Shown: positions 17,884 through 27,190, numbered from the stretch's first letter. The stretch: DNA of 64,000 nt from JAWKUK01 sp964402175 (GCA_964402175.1 CAYOBN010000010.1:1-64000); one strand, 5' to 3'. Made by a program: numbers and translations. The notes: a model not told the origin generated them from the letters alone.

Positions 17884-20800
17884 TCACTGCACCGTGACCG
17901 ACACACCCGCGCTGAAGTTCGACGTGTTGACGATCTGGAAGTCGCGGAACCACGCTTGGAAGTTCAGGGTCTCGCCGATCGTCGCCGGGCCGAGCGCGGG
18001 GAGCTGGTTCAGGTCGACGGCGACGGTGAACGCGCCCGCTGCGCCCGTGTTCTGGGCCTGCGAGATGTAACGGCCGACGACACCGCCCACACACAGTACG
18101 CCCGTGCTGCCGCCGGGCTGTGCGATCTGGGCCTGGGTGCGCGAGACGAGGCAGTACCCGAGCGTGTTCTGCGGCATACGCTCCGCGTCGAGCCGCAGGT
18201 CGTTGTCGACGAGCAGCGCGCTGCCGCGCGCGGTCAGCGTCGCGGCTTCACCCGAGGAGTTGAGCACCGCCGGCGCGCAGTAGGTCTGACCGACCGAGCC
18301 ACACGAGCCCAGGTTCGCGCCGCGCCAGCGCACGCGCAGGACGTTCGCGCCGACCGCGATGGGGTTCGTGGCTTGGTCCGCGTAGAGGTCCGTGAAGTAG
18401 AGGCCGTCGGGTCCAGCGATCAGGCCCGCGACGGTGGCGCGGCCCGTGCCCGCGTACTGTACGAGCGTCGTCGGACCCGAGACGTATTGGCCGCTCGAGT
18501 TGATCTCGAACTCGGTGATGCGCTTGCCGCGCGCCTGCGGGCCAGCGGCCCAGGTGGGGCCGGATTCGCTGACGAAGGCCTTGTTCCACTTGTCCGCGGG
18601 GAAGCCGCTGCCGCCGAACACCTGGGGTTCGACCCACGCCAGGTTCACGGGCGCGGTCGCGGGGCTCCAGTTGTAGAGCGCGTTGATGAACATCTGCGAC
18701 TCCGCGCCCGCCCAGCCGTAGCTCGTGCCGGACACGATGCGCGCGAAGCGGTCCACCGACGGGCCGTTCTCGACCATGTAGTGGAAGCCGTCCGAGGCGC
18801 GCCGGCGGCCGCCGAAGGGGTTGCGCAGCCCGTACGCAAAGACGTAGTCGCGCGCGTTGATCGGCGCGCCGTTGAAGAACGGGTTCGTCGACACCGGCGT
18901 GCCGTCGAGGTTCAGCCGCAGGATCTTGCCGCGGTACGAGTTGAGGTTCAGGCCCGTCGCCGCATCGAAGCCGTCGCCGTTGTGCACCAAGAGCGTGCGG
19001 TCCGGCAGGAACTCGACGTGCGAGATGAAGTGCGACTGGCCCTGGGTCTCACCCGGCATGTCGAGCAGCGTCGTCTGCGTCGCGACCGTGAGGCCGCCGT
19101 CGTTGCTGGTGAGCTTGACGATGCGCGGGTGCCGGTTGCCGCCGCCGCTGTTGCGCAGGAGGCTCACGTAGAGGTCGCCGGTCTGCGGGTCGACGGCGAT
19201 CCCGCCCATGCCTTGTTCACCCGAGCCCGGGAACGTACCCGAAGGCGTGTAACCCAGGAGGCCCGTCGCGTACGTGCCGACGATGCCGTCGTTGCGGATC
19301 ACCTTGATGTCGCCGTAGAGCTCGGTGACGTAGAGGAACGGCGCGCTCGGGGCCGGATTCGGCGGCGCAAACGCGAGGTTCACGGGCAGGCGCAGGCCTG
19401 AAGCGACGACCTCGATCTCGTAACCCGGCTGCACGGCGACCCAGGGCAAGCTGGAGCCGCGCGCGCGGTTCGTGAAGGTCGGGGTGGTGGGGCCGCCGCT
19501 GACCTCCCACGTCGCACCGTCCGACGACACCCAGAACGACGCCGATTGCCCCTGGGCCAGGTTCACCGCGGGGGCGAGCACACGCACACGCCGGCACTCG
19601 TCCGTGACGACGACGAGGTCGAGGGGACCGAGCGCGAGCGCCGCGCCGCCCGCTTGGATCGTCAGCTTGACGTCGACGTGCGCGGGCAGGGGCGCGGTGT
19701 TCACCACGCTGTTCGTCACACCGTCGAGGCCAGCGAACGCCAGCAGCAGCGCGCCGCTCGGCGATTCGAGGCGCACCGTCGGCTGCGGCGAGGCGGGGGG
19801 CAGGATCGCCGGAGTGCCGCTGGCCGCCGTCAAGAGCTGCGGCGCTGGGTCCTGCACGATGTCCTCGGTGTCGAGGGGATACACCGTGCTGGCGGCGCCC
19901 GTCTGGAAGGCGCGCTCGCTCCACGGGCCCCACTCCGTGCGCGGATCGCCGCTGGCGTCCTTGAAGCGCACGCGCATCACGTACGCCGTCTGCGCGATCA
20001 GCTCCGTGCGACCCGCGTGCGAGCCCATGAACACACCATCACCGAGGTGGGTGTGCACGCGCTCGGGTCCCGTGATGCAGTCGGTGCGCCAGACGCGCTC
20101 GGGGTTGAACATCGTCCAGATCTCGTAGTCGCTGCACGTGTGCAGCGTGCCATCGGGATCGCTGAACGGACCGGCCTCCATGTGCACGTCGAACGGGTTC
20201 TGGAGCTGGCCGCCGCCGACGGGTTCGTTGACGGGCGGCGCGCTCGGGGCGCGGTTACCCGTGACCGGGAACGCTTGCTCCGTGAACTGGAACGACAGCA
20301 CGTCGTGCTGCTGCACGCTGAGGCTCGTCGAAGCCGTGAAGCCGATGTGCGCGCGACCGTCCGGCAGATTCAAGAGCGCTGCGATGTCCACGGGCACCTG
20401 CAGCGTCGGGATGGTGTCATCGACGAAGACCCGCAGGGCCCCCGGCACGTACTCGATGACGACGTTGCGCACGCCGCCGTCGAGGTTCGGCGCCAGGTTC
20501 GTCAGGCCGAGCGAGCCGAGCTCGCTCGCGGAAACCGCACCGGCGCCGCCCGAGTGGACGGAGACTTCGTTATCACCCGAGTCGAAGGTCAGGAGGCTCG
20601 AGAGGGTGTCGAACTCGATGACGAGCGCCTGGGTGAGGCCGGCGTACCCGAGGCCATCCCCGCCCTGACCGAGGGCCGTGGGGGCCCCGCCTTGGATGAC
20701 AAAAGCGAGACCTTCGCCGCCCCCCGAGAGGCTGAGTTGGAACTCCGCGCGGAAGGGGGCGTCGACCCGCTGGCGCTCCACGGCGAAGGCCGAGCCCCGG

Positions 20801-21021
20801 CTGTTCGGGGTCGCCGGCGCGACCCGCAGGCGCCCCCCGGTGACGGCGGCGGCGCCGTTGAGCTGCAGCCCGCCGGCGCCCGGGAAGCCCGGGAACGACA
20901 GGTCGGGGCGGGCCAGGGCGCTCGCGCTGAGGGTCAGGCCCAGGGAGAGACTCAGGGGCAGACCCAGGGCCGGCAGGGACTGCGCGGAGCGGGGCGGGGT
21001 GGGGCGGGCGGACGGTTGCAT
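17884..21021 (-). CDS. Secreted L-type lectin / PQQ-type sugar dehydrogenase fusion with WYRD module
   Basis: This is a protein of 1045 residues. A signal peptide (SLPALGLPLSLSLGLTLSASALA) is followed by an L-type lectin-like jelly roll (about 35-255; GEGLAFVIQ, ALVIEFDTL, HIGFTASTS). A linker region of fibronectin/discoidin-like character follows, then a six-bladed glucose/sorbosone dehydrogenase domain (about 515-900). Its landmarks are FLYVTELYGDIKVI, GMGGIAVDP, HFISHVEFLPDRTLLVHNGD, RGKILRLNLDG and YGLRNPFGG. The final 130 residues are the shared module (YCAPAVLNSSG, LCVGGVVGRY, FQAWFRD...SNFS). The ATG at 21019-21021 gives the clean signal peptide. An exported carbohydrate-binding oxidase of sugars is the likely role. 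It diverges from the GH13 gene through a repeat-rich promoter region. Confidence 0.8.
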   Translation of the reverse strand: MQPSARPTPPRSAQSLPALGLPLSLSLGLTLSASALARPDLSFPGFPGAGGLQLNGAAAVTGGRLRVAPATPNSRGSAFAVERQRVDAPFRAEFQLSLSGGGEGLAFVIQGGAPTALGQGGDGLGYAGLTQALVIEFDTLSSLLTFDSGDNEVSVHSGGAGAVSASELGSLGLTNLAPNLDGGVRNVVIEYVPGALRVFVDDTIPTLQVPVDIAALLNLPDGRAHIGFTASTSLSVQQHDVLSFQFTEQAFPVTGNRAPSAPPVNEPVGGGQLQNPFDVHMEAGPFSDPDGTLHTCSDYEIWTMFNPERVWRTDCITGPERVHTHLGDGVFMGSHAGRTELIAQTAYVMRVRFKDASGDPRTEWGPWSERAFQTGAASTVYPLDTEDIVQDPAPQLLTAASGTPAILPPASPQPTVRLESPSGALLLAFAGLDGVTNSVVNTAPLPAHVDVKLTIQAGGAALALGPLDLVVVTDECRRVRVLAPAVNLAQGQSASFWVSSDGATWEVSGGPTTPTFTNRARGSSLPWVAVQPGYEIEVVASGLRLPVNLAFAPPNPAPSAPFLYVTELYGDIKVIRNDGIVGTYATGLLGYTPSGTFPGSGEQGMGGIAVDPQTGDLYVSLLRNSGGGNRHPRIVKLTSNDGGLTVATQTTLLDMPGETQGQSHFISHVEFLPDRTLLVHNGDGFDAATGLNLNSYRGKILRLNLDGTPVSTNPFFNGAPINARDYVFAYGLRNPFGGRRRASDGFHYMVENGPSVDRFARIVSGTSYGWAGAESQMFINALYNWSPATAPVNLAWVEPQVFGGSGFPADKWNKAFVSESGPTWAAGPQARGKRITEFEINSSGQYVSGPTTLVQYAGTGRATVAGLIAGPDGLYFTDLYADQATNPIAVGANVLRVRWRGANLGSCGSVGQTYCAPAVLNSSGEAATLTARGSALLVDNDLRLDAERMPQNTLGYCLVSRTQAQIAQPGGSTGVLCVGGVVGRYISQAQNTGAAGAFTVAVDLNQLPALGPATIGETLNFQAWFRDFQIVNTSNFSAGVSVTVQ

Positions 21022-21091
21022 CGCCCCCGAGCATAGGCGCTCCCCGCGATTCGGGGAGGGCGCGGGCCCGATCCTCATGCGGGACTCCTGC

Positions 21092-21136
21092 GTCTCTGCG
21101 CGGTCTCTGCAGGGAGTCTCTGCGGGGCGGCTCTGC
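21092..21136. promoter_or_regulatory. GTCTCTGC direct repeats in a divergent promoter region
   Basis: GTCTCTGC occurs exactly at 21092, 21103 and 21116, and as GGCTCTGC at 21129. The spacings of 11, 13 and 13 bases are close to one helical turn. The repeats lie in the 238 bases between the divergently read lectin/dehydrogenase and GH13 genes. They could be binding sites of one regulator for both, or a simple slippage repeat. Confidence 0.4.
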
Positions 21137-21259
21137 GGGGGGGCTCTTCGCGGGCCTGCCGCGGGCTGGGCGGAGACGCCAGGGCTCGACGAGAACGATC
21201 GGTCTGGATAGCCTCCTAGAGAAGGGTCCCTGGGCCCTGGGTCGACGCACCGCCCCGCC

Positions 21260-23431
21260 ATGTCCATCGCGCTCTCCCTCTCCCTCACCGTCGCCGCCCT
21301 GCAAGGCGGCCGCGTTCAACTCCCGAACGTCCCCGCGGCGCCGCCCGCCCGCAGCCATCGCGGCTGGGCCTTCGACATGCGCTTCGTCCAGGTCGATGAC
21401 TGGGACGGCGCGCTGCGCGTCGAGCTGCGCCAGGTGAACGGCGCCAACGCGGACCTCTACGTGAAGCGCGCGTCGACGCCGACGCTGCTCGACTTCGACT
21501 TCTCCGCTGCGACGCCGGGCACGGCGAACGAGACGATCGTCGTCGACGCGACGACGACGCCGCGCCTGCAGTCGGGGTTCTGGTTCGTCGGAGTCTGGCG
21601 CGAGAACGGCACGACGTACGAGATCACGCTCGATGGCGTGCCGCTGCCTTCCGCTCGGCCGGGCATGGGCGCGATCCCGTACACGGACCCGGCGACCGGT
21701 GCCAGCGGCACGTCGTTCCGCGTGTTCGCGCCGAACGCCCAAGGCGTGCGGCTGCGCGGTCCGTTCAACGGTTGGTCCCAGACGCGCACGCCGCTCGCGT
21801 ACGAGGGCAACGGCAACTGGTCGGTCGATGTCCGCAACCTCGGCCCGGGCACACGCTACCGCTACGTCATCGACACGGGGACGCAGCTCATCGACCGCAA
21901 CGATCCGCGCGCGCTCGAGGTCACGAACAGCGTCGGCGACTCCATCGTCGTCGACACGCAGGCGTTCCCTTGGCTCGGCAACTTCACCGTGCCCGCTTGG
22001 AACGATGTGATCCTGTACGAAGCGCACATCGGAACATTCAACGACTCACCCGGCGGCGCGCCCGGCACGTTCCAGACTGCGATTCAGCGCCTCGATCACC
22101 TGCGCGATCTCGGCGTCAACGCGCTGGCGCTGATGCCCGTCAACGAGTTCGCCGGGGATTACTCCTGGGGGTACAACCCCGGCCACCTGTTCGCGCCAGA
22201 GAGCGCCTACGGCCGCATCGCGGACCTGCAGGCGCTCGTGCAGGCTGCCAACGACCGCGGCATCACGGTGATGGCGGACGTGCTCTACAACCACTGGGGG
22301 CCGACCGACCTCGCGACGTGGCAGTTCGATGGCTGGGGGCCCAACGGGCGCGGCGGGATCTACTTCTACAACGATGCCCGCGCGGACACGCCTTGGGGCA
22401 ACACGCGGCCCGACTACGGTCGCGGTGAGGTCCGCCAATTCATCCGGGACAACGCGCTCTGGTGGCTCGAGGACATGCGCTTCGGCGGGATGCGCTTCGA
22501 CGCGACGCTCTACATCCGCACGTCGCCGCTCGGGGATCTGCCCGACGGTTGGTCGCTCCTGCAGTGGATCAACGACGAGATCGACGCGCGCCAGCCGTGG
22601 AAGCTGTCGATCGCCGAGGACCTGCAGAACAACGACTGGCTGACCAAGCCGACGTCGGTGGGGGGCGCAGGCTTCGACACACAGTGGGACGCGTCGTTCG
22701 TGCACCCCGTGCGCGCCGCGCTCGAGACCCCGAGCGACAGCAACCGCGACATGTGGGCCGTGCGCAACGCCATCGCGCACCGCTACAACGGCGACGCGTT
22801 CGAGCGCGTGATCTACACGGAGTCCCACGACGAGGTCGCCAACGGTCGCACACGGGTCCCCGAAGCGATCTGGCCGGGCAACGCGGCGAGTTACTTCTCG
22901 AAGAAGCGCTCGACGCTCGGCGCGGGGCTCGTGATGACCGCGCCCGGCATCCCGATGCTGTTCCAGGGCCAGGAGGTCCTCGAAGACGGCTGGTTCCAGG
23001 ATACGGACCCGGTGGACTGGTCGCGCCTCGTCACGTTCGCGGGCATCAACACGCTCTACCGCGACCTGATTCGTTTGCGCCGCGACTGGTTCGGCACCAC
23101 GCGCGGGTTGAAGGGCCAGAACCTCAACGTGCACCACGTCAACAACGGCGCCAAGGTGATCGCGTTCCATCGCTGGATGAACGGCGGTGCGGGGGATGAC
23201 GTGATCGTCATCGCCAACTTCTCCAACACGACCTTCAACAGCTATACGCTTGGGTTCCCGCGGAGCGGCGCGTGGCAGGTGCGCTTCAACAGCGACTGGA
23301 ACGGCTACGACCCGACCTTCGGCAACCACCCCTCCGGTACGGTGCAGGCGACCTCCGGCGGCTACGACGGCATGCCGTTCCGCGGCAATGTCTCGATCGG
23401 CCCCTACACGATGCTGATCCTGTCCCAATGA
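21260..23431 (+). CDS. Exported GH13 alpha-amylase/branching-enzyme-like protein with CBM48
   Basis: This is a protein of 723 residues. A short hydrophobic leader (MSIALSLSLTVAALQ) precedes a PPC-like beta domain (about 30-125), a CBM48 (about 150-245; FRVFAPNAQGVRLRGPFNGW) and a GH13 barrel (about 260-640). The catalytic set is intact: nucleophile Asp414 in MRFDATL, acid/base Glu453 in IAEDL, Asp524 in TESHDE. ADVLYNHWGPTDL is the first conserved region. CBM48 before the barrel points to branching or maltooligosyl-trehalose-trehalohydrolase-like enzymes, but export would favour extracellular alpha-glucan breakdown. Unlike its secreted neighbours it lacks the WYRD module. The leader has no basic residue, so export is less certain than for the others. 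Confidence 0.85.
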   Translation: MSIALSLSLTVAALQGGRVQLPNVPAAPPARSHRGWAFDMRFVQVDDWDGALRVELRQVNGANADLYVKRASTPTLLDFDFSAATPGTANETIVVDATTTPRLQSGFWFVGVWRENGTTYEITLDGVPLPSARPGMGAIPYTDPATGASGTSFRVFAPNAQGVRLRGPFNGWSQTRTPLAYEGNGNWSVDVRNLGPGTRYRYVIDTGTQLIDRNDPRALEVTNSVGDSIVVDTQAFPWLGNFTVPAWNDVILYEAHIGTFNDSPGGAPGTFQTAIQRLDHLRDLGVNALALMPVNEFAGDYSWGYNPGHLFAPESAYGRIADLQALVQAANDRGITVMADVLYNHWGPTDLATWQFDGWGPNGRGGIYFYNDARADTPWGNTRPDYGRGEVRQFIRDNALWWLEDMRFGGMRFDATLYIRTSPLGDLPDGWSLLQWINDEIDARQPWKLSIAEDLQNNDWLTKPTSVGGAGFDTQWDASFVHPVRAALETPSDSNRDMWAVRNAIAHRYNGDAFERVIYTESHDEVANGRTRVPEAIWPGNAASYFSKKRSTLGAGLVMTAPGIPMLFQGQEVLEDGWFQDTDPVDWSRLVTFAGINTLYRDLIRLRRDWFGTTRGLKGQNLNVHHVNNGAKVIAFHRWMNGGAGDDVIVIANFSNTTFNSYTLGFPRSGAWQVRFNSDWNGYDPTFGNHPSGTVQATSGGYDGMPFRGNVSIGPYTMLILSQ

Positions 23432-23536
23432 CACACGCGGCGCTGGAGCCTTCCGGCGCCGCTCGCACTCCACTCGCCCCGCGGTCTGCAGGGTGAGCGA
23501 CCCCGTTCCGATACCTGCTCTCGAATTCCCCTTGTA

Positions 23537-23553
23537 GGGCGGCTCCGCCGCCC
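23537..23553 (+). promoter_or_regulatory. Hairpin in the leader of the next secreted-protein gene
   Basis: GGGCGGC-TCC-GCCGCCC forms a perfect 7-bp stem with a 3-base loop, ending 9 bases before the ATG at 23563. That is where a ribosome-binding site would lie. It could limit translation initiation or be the tail of a terminator for the GH13 gene; no T-run follows. Confidence 0.3.
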
Positions 23554-23562
23554 CATCCCGAC

Positions 23563-24768
23563 ATGCACCTTCGCGCGTCTCTCACCACGGCGCTCCTCGC
23601 CCTCACCGCCTCGACGGCTGCTGCCCAAGTGCAGCTTATCGCCGAAGAGAACTTCGACTACAGCCCGAGGCCCCAGGACCTGCACACTCTGCAGGGCGGC
23701 AGCGGCTTCGCGAACAACTGGTACGTGCAGAACAACTCGGACCAGGTCGTCGTCGACAACGGGATCGTCACTCCGACATTCGGTCTCGCGGATCCTGCCA
23801 CGGGGTTCCTGCAGCAGACGGTGTCGCACGGCGCGTCCTACCGCGTCGTCGACGCCCTCGTCCACCCGGACGTGACGGAGTTCGTCAACGGCGCCCAGGT
23901 CTTCGGCGCCGACGGCGCGACGATCTGGATCTCGTTCTCGGCCGTCCGCTACACCGGCGCGCCGCTGCCCGCCGAGAGCTACGGCGGCTTCCGCCTCTTC
24001 CAACAGGGCTGCTGCGAGCAGATGTTCCTCGGCTCGCCGTGGGCCACCGGCGGTTGGGGGATCGACGACGAAGGTCCCACGGGTGCCCAGCCGGTCACCG
24101 TCGCGGGCTCGGACAGCACGATCGAGACGCGCCTCGTCTACCGCATCGATCACCTGACCGGTGACGAGCGCCTGCGCATGTGGATCAACCCGGCGACGCC
24201 CCACCCGAGCGGTCCGGCTGACCTCGACGTGATGGTGCACGACTTCCGCTGGCAGGAGGTCTCCTTCCAGTCGGGCGGCAACGGCGGCGGCCTCTACTAC
24301 TTCGACGACCTGAAGATCGAGAAGGGCGTGCCCTCGAGCCTCGGTACGAGCTACTGTGGCCCGGCCGTGACGAACTCGACGGGTGCGTCGACGGTCCTGC
24401 AGGCGTTCGGCTCGGACGTCGCATCCATGAACCAGCTCACGCTGCGCGCGGAGAACATGCCGAACAACGCGTTCGGCTTCTTCCTCACCAGCGCGACGAC
24501 CGGGTTCGTCGCCAACCCGGGCGGTAGCGCGGGCAACCTGTGCCTCGGCGGAGCGATCGGTCGCTACGTCGGTCCGGGCCAGATCAAGAACTCGGGCGCG
24601 ACGGGCGCGTTCCAGCTCCAGCTCAACCTGACGCAGACCCCGTCGCCGACCGGCTTCGTGCTGGTGCTCGCGGGTCAGACGCGCCGCTTCCAGGCTTGGC
24701 ACCGCGACGCGGTCGGCGGCGTCGCCACGTCGAACTTCTCGCAGGGCCTCGAGATCCTGTTCCTCTGA
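23563..24768 (+). CDS. Secreted jelly-roll-like protein with WYRD C-terminal module
   Basis: This is a protein of 401 residues with a classical signal peptide (MHLRASLTTALLALTASTAAAQ). Residues about 25-260 look like a concanavalin-type beta sandwich: ENFDYSPRP at the start, SGFANNWYV, and YYFDDLKIEKG at the end, the usual closing strand in such exported planctomycete proteins. Residues 264-401 are the best-conserved copy of the shared module: YCGPAVTNSTGAS, NPGGSAGNLCLGGAIGRY, FQAWHRD...TSNFSQGLEI. No catalytic residues are evident. It follows the GH13 gene by 131 bases on the same strand and could be co-expressed with it. Confidence 0.75.
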   Translation: MHLRASLTTALLALTASTAAAQVQLIAEENFDYSPRPQDLHTLQGGSGFANNWYVQNNSDQVVVDNGIVTPTFGLADPATGFLQQTVSHGASYRVVDALVHPDVTEFVNGAQVFGADGATIWISFSAVRYTGAPLPAESYGGFRLFQQGCCEQMFLGSPWATGGWGIDDEGPTGAQPVTVAGSDSTIETRLVYRIDHLTGDERLRMWINPATPHPSGPADLDVMVHDFRWQEVSFQSGGNGGGLYYFDDLKIEKGVPSSLGTSYCGPAVTNSTGASTVLQAFGSDVASMNQLTLRAENMPNNAFGFFLTSATTGFVANPGGSAGNLCLGGAIGRYVGPGQIKNSGATGAFQLQLNLTQTPSPTGFVLVLAGQTRRFQAWHRDAVGGVATSNFSQGLEILFL

Positions 24769-24843
24769 GCTCAGCGCGGGCCCGCTCCTGGTTCGCGCTG
24801 GATCGACTTTGCGGGGTTCGACTCCGCAACGCACTCGCCCGTG

Positions 24844-24869
24844 GGGGGGCGCGCTCCGGCGCGTCCCCC
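24844..24869. terminator. Hairpin between convergent genes
   Basis: GGGGGGCGCGC-TCCG-GCGCGTCCCCC gives an 11-bp stem with one G-T pair and a 4-base loop. It lies between the stop at 24768 (plus) and the stop at 24880 (minus), so it may end transcription from either side. CTCTCGTTT follows on the plus strand. Confidence 0.5.
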
Positions 24870-24879
24870 TGCTCTCGTT

Positions 24880-26334
24880 TCAGCGCGGCGCGTCGAGGCG
24901 GCGCTTGCCATCGAGCGAGCGCGGGCGGCCCAGCAGCGCGGCGCCGGCTGCGTCGAAGTCGCGGTCCCAGAGCTGACACGTGACCTCCTTGTGCGCTTGG
25001 TCGAGGCCCTCGCAGTAGTTCGTGTAGACGCAGCGGCGCACGTCCGCGCCGCGGCCCTCACGCACCTTGCGCCACCAGTCCGGGTCTGCGAGGGACTGCC
25101 GCGCGGCGGCGACGATGTCGCAGTCGCCCCGCGCGAGCGCCGCCTCGGCCTCGTGGAACGTCCCGATGCCGCCGCAGCCGATGACGGGCACGCCGGGGGC
25201 CGCCGCCTGCACCGCGGCGCGCAGGGCGCGCGCCAGGGGTAGGTTGCGCCCGAACGGTCCCGGCGCGTCGATGCGCACCGTGGGCATGCACTCGTGGCCG
25301 CTCTCGCCGGTGTACGGGTACGCGGCGGCGCCCACCTTGGGCTGCCGCGCGTCCTCGAACTTGCCGCCTTTGCTCACGGAGACGAAGTCCGCGCCCGCCG
25401 CGGCGAGGCGCGCTGCGAACCACGCCGCATCGTCCACGCCGCTGCCGCCGACGATGACCTCGTCGCCGAGGATGCGGCAGCCGACGGCGAAGCCTGGGCC
25501 GCGAGCGGATCGCGCGGCGGCGAGGACCTCGAGGGGCAGCCGCAGCCGCCCCGCGCGATCGCCGCCGTAGCCGTCCGCGCGCGTGTTGCGCGCCGACAAG
25601 AACGACGCAAGGGTGTACGCGTGGGCGTAGTGCAGCTCGACCCCGTCGAACCCTGCAGCGCGCGCCCGCGCCGTCGCCGCGGCGAAGAGCGGCGGGAGCG
25701 TGCGCGGCAGATCCGCGATCTCGGGGAGGTGGGTATCGGTGACCCGCTCGCGGGCGCCGAAGCAGAGGTCCTCGAGCTCGCGCTCGGAGAGGAGCGCCGG
25801 CCAGAGCTCCGCGGGGGCGGCCGCGAGCGCTGCGCGCAGCGCCGCGGGGGCCGGGTCCGCGTCGGGCGCGAGCAGCCCTCGCTCGCGCAGCGCCTCGGCG
25901 TGGGCGGGGCGGAGGACCAAGTACTCCGCGAAGTAGCGCTCGGGCGCGGGCCGACGCCGGATCCGCAGGAAGTCGATGATCTGGATGAAGAGCCGCGTGC
26001 GCCCTCCGCTGCGCGCGGCCACAGTCTCGGCGAGGCGCCGGAGGCCGGGCACGTAGCGGTCGTGGCCGATGCGCAAGAGGGGCCCCGACGGCACGTCGCG
26101 GATCCCAGTGGCTTCGACCACGAGCACGCCCGGCTGCCCGTCGGCGAAGCGCCCGTACCAGTCGAGCACCTCGGGTGTGACTTCGCCGTCATCGTTCGAG
26201 CGCCAGGGCACCATCGCCGGGACCCAGGTCCGCGCCTCCGCCCGCACTGGGCCGAGGGCGACGGGCTGGAAGAGGCGGCTCGCTGCGGCTTCGCCCGCGC
26301 TGGGCCAAGGATGTTCGGGGAGCGGGTGCTTCAC
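24880..26334 (-). CDS. Old-yellow-enzyme family NADH:flavin oxidoreductase
   Basis: This 484-residue FMN-dependent TIM barrel is of the old-yellow-enzyme/2,4-dienoyl-CoA reductase class. The substrate-binding block GFDGVELHYAHAYTLASFLS and the following NTRADGYGG are diagnostic; GCRILGDE and PVIGCGGIGTFHEAEAAL supply flavin phosphate contacts. Near the C-terminus C-x5-C...VTC resembles the 4Fe-4S motif of dienoyl-CoA reductases, but the second Cys of that motif reads Thr, and there is no C-terminal FAD/NAD domain. So it may be a cluster-free relative. The start is GTG at 26334, only 37 bases from the divergent SDR gene, which suggests a shared promoter and perhaps a shared pathway. Confidence 0.85.
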   Translation of the reverse strand: MKHPLPEHPWPSAGEAAASRLFQPVALGPVRAEARTWVPAMVPWRSNDDGEVTPEVLDWYGRFADGQPGVLVVEATGIRDVPSGPLLRIGHDRYVPGLRRLAETVAARSGGRTRLFIQIIDFLRIRRRPAPERYFAEYLVLRPAHAEALRERGLLAPDADPAPAALRAALAAAPAELWPALLSERELEDLCFGARERVTDTHLPEIADLPRTLPPLFAAATARARAAGFDGVELHYAHAYTLASFLSARNTRADGYGGDRAGRLRLPLEVLAAARSARGPGFAVGCRILGDEVIVGGSGVDDAAWFAARLAAAGADFVSVSKGGKFEDARQPKVGAAAYPYTGESGHECMPTVRIDAPGPFGRNLPLARALRAAVQAAAPGVPVIGCGGIGTFHEAEAALARGDCDIVAAARQSLADPDWWRKVREGRGADVRRCVYTNYCEGLDQAHKEVTCQLWDRDFDAAGAALLGRPRSLDGKRRLDAPR

Positions 26335-26371
26335 TGGCGCGCGAGGATACGCCGGTCGCTACCCTTTGCGC

Positions 26372-27190
26372 ATGAACCGCGACGGCTCAGCGAGCCAAAC
26401 ACGTCCGGTGGCGCTCGTGACCGGCGCCACGGGGGGGATCGGAGAGGCCACGTGCAGGGCGCTCGCCCGGCGCGGAGCGACCGTGGTCGCCGCCGCCCGC
26501 AACCAGGTGAAAGCCGAGGCGCTCTGCGCCGAGCTGCGCGAGGCCGGCGGCACGGCCGTGGCCCTGCGCCTCGACGTCATGAAGGGGCCGGAGCTGCACG
26601 CGGCGCTCGACTCGGTCATGCGCTCCGTCGGGCCGATCCAATGGCTCGTCAACAACGCGGGCGTCGCCGAGAGCGGCAAGATCGACGCCGCCGATGCACC
26701 GGCGCGCATCCGCCGGATGTTCGAGGTGAACTTCTTCGGCGCGGTGCGCTGCTTCGACTCCATCCTGCCAGCGATGCGCGAGACGGGCGGCGGCCACGTC
26801 GTGCAGGTGGCGAGCTCCGCAGCGCTGCGCGGGTACCCGTACGTGACGAGCTACGCGGCGACGAAGCACGCGCTCCTCGGCTGGACCCGCAGCGCCGCGC
26901 TCGAGCTGGTCCGCGAGCACATCGGGGTCTCCGCGGTCTGCCCGCACTACGTCGATTCTCCGATGACCGCGGCGAGCGTCGACAACATCGTCGAGAAGAC
27001 GGGGCGCACGCGGGCCGAGGCGTACCAGTCGCTGGCCAAGATGAACCCAGGCGGGCGCCTCGTCACGTGTGACGAAGTCGCCGAAGCCATCGTGGGCTTG
27101 CTGGCCGGCGACCGCACCGGGGTCGTCCTCGAGCTCGACGGCGGCGCCGGTCGCGTCGTCGAAGAGGGCGCCCCGTTCCCGCCGAGGTGA
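26372..27190 (+). CDS. Short-chain dehydrogenase/reductase
   Basis: This 272-residue classical SDR has the cofactor motif TGATGGIGEAT near residue 17. NNAG is at about 91, the catalytic Ser is in VASSAAL, and YAATKHA carries the Tyr-x-x-x-Lys pair. Basic residues after the second strand (AARNQ) suggest NADP(H). The C-terminal part (VCPHYVDSPMT) is usual. The substrate is unknown. The ATG at 26372 starts directly before the Rossmann fold. Its TGA overlaps the GTG of the RidA-like gene, so the pair is translationally coupled, and it diverges from the old-yellow-enzyme gene. Confidence 0.88.
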   Translation: MNRDGSASQTRPVALVTGATGGIGEATCRALARRGATVVAAARNQVKAEALCAELREAGGTAVALRLDVMKGPELHAALDSVMRSVGPIQWLVNNAGVAESGKIDAADAPARIRRMFEVNFFGAVRCFDSILPAMRETGGGHVVQVASSAALRGYPYVTSYAATKHALLGWTRSAALELVREHIGVSAVCPHYVDSPMTAASVDNIVEKTGRTRAEAYQSLAKMNPGGRLVTCDEVAEAIVGLLAGDRTGVVLELDGGAGRVVEEGAPFPPR

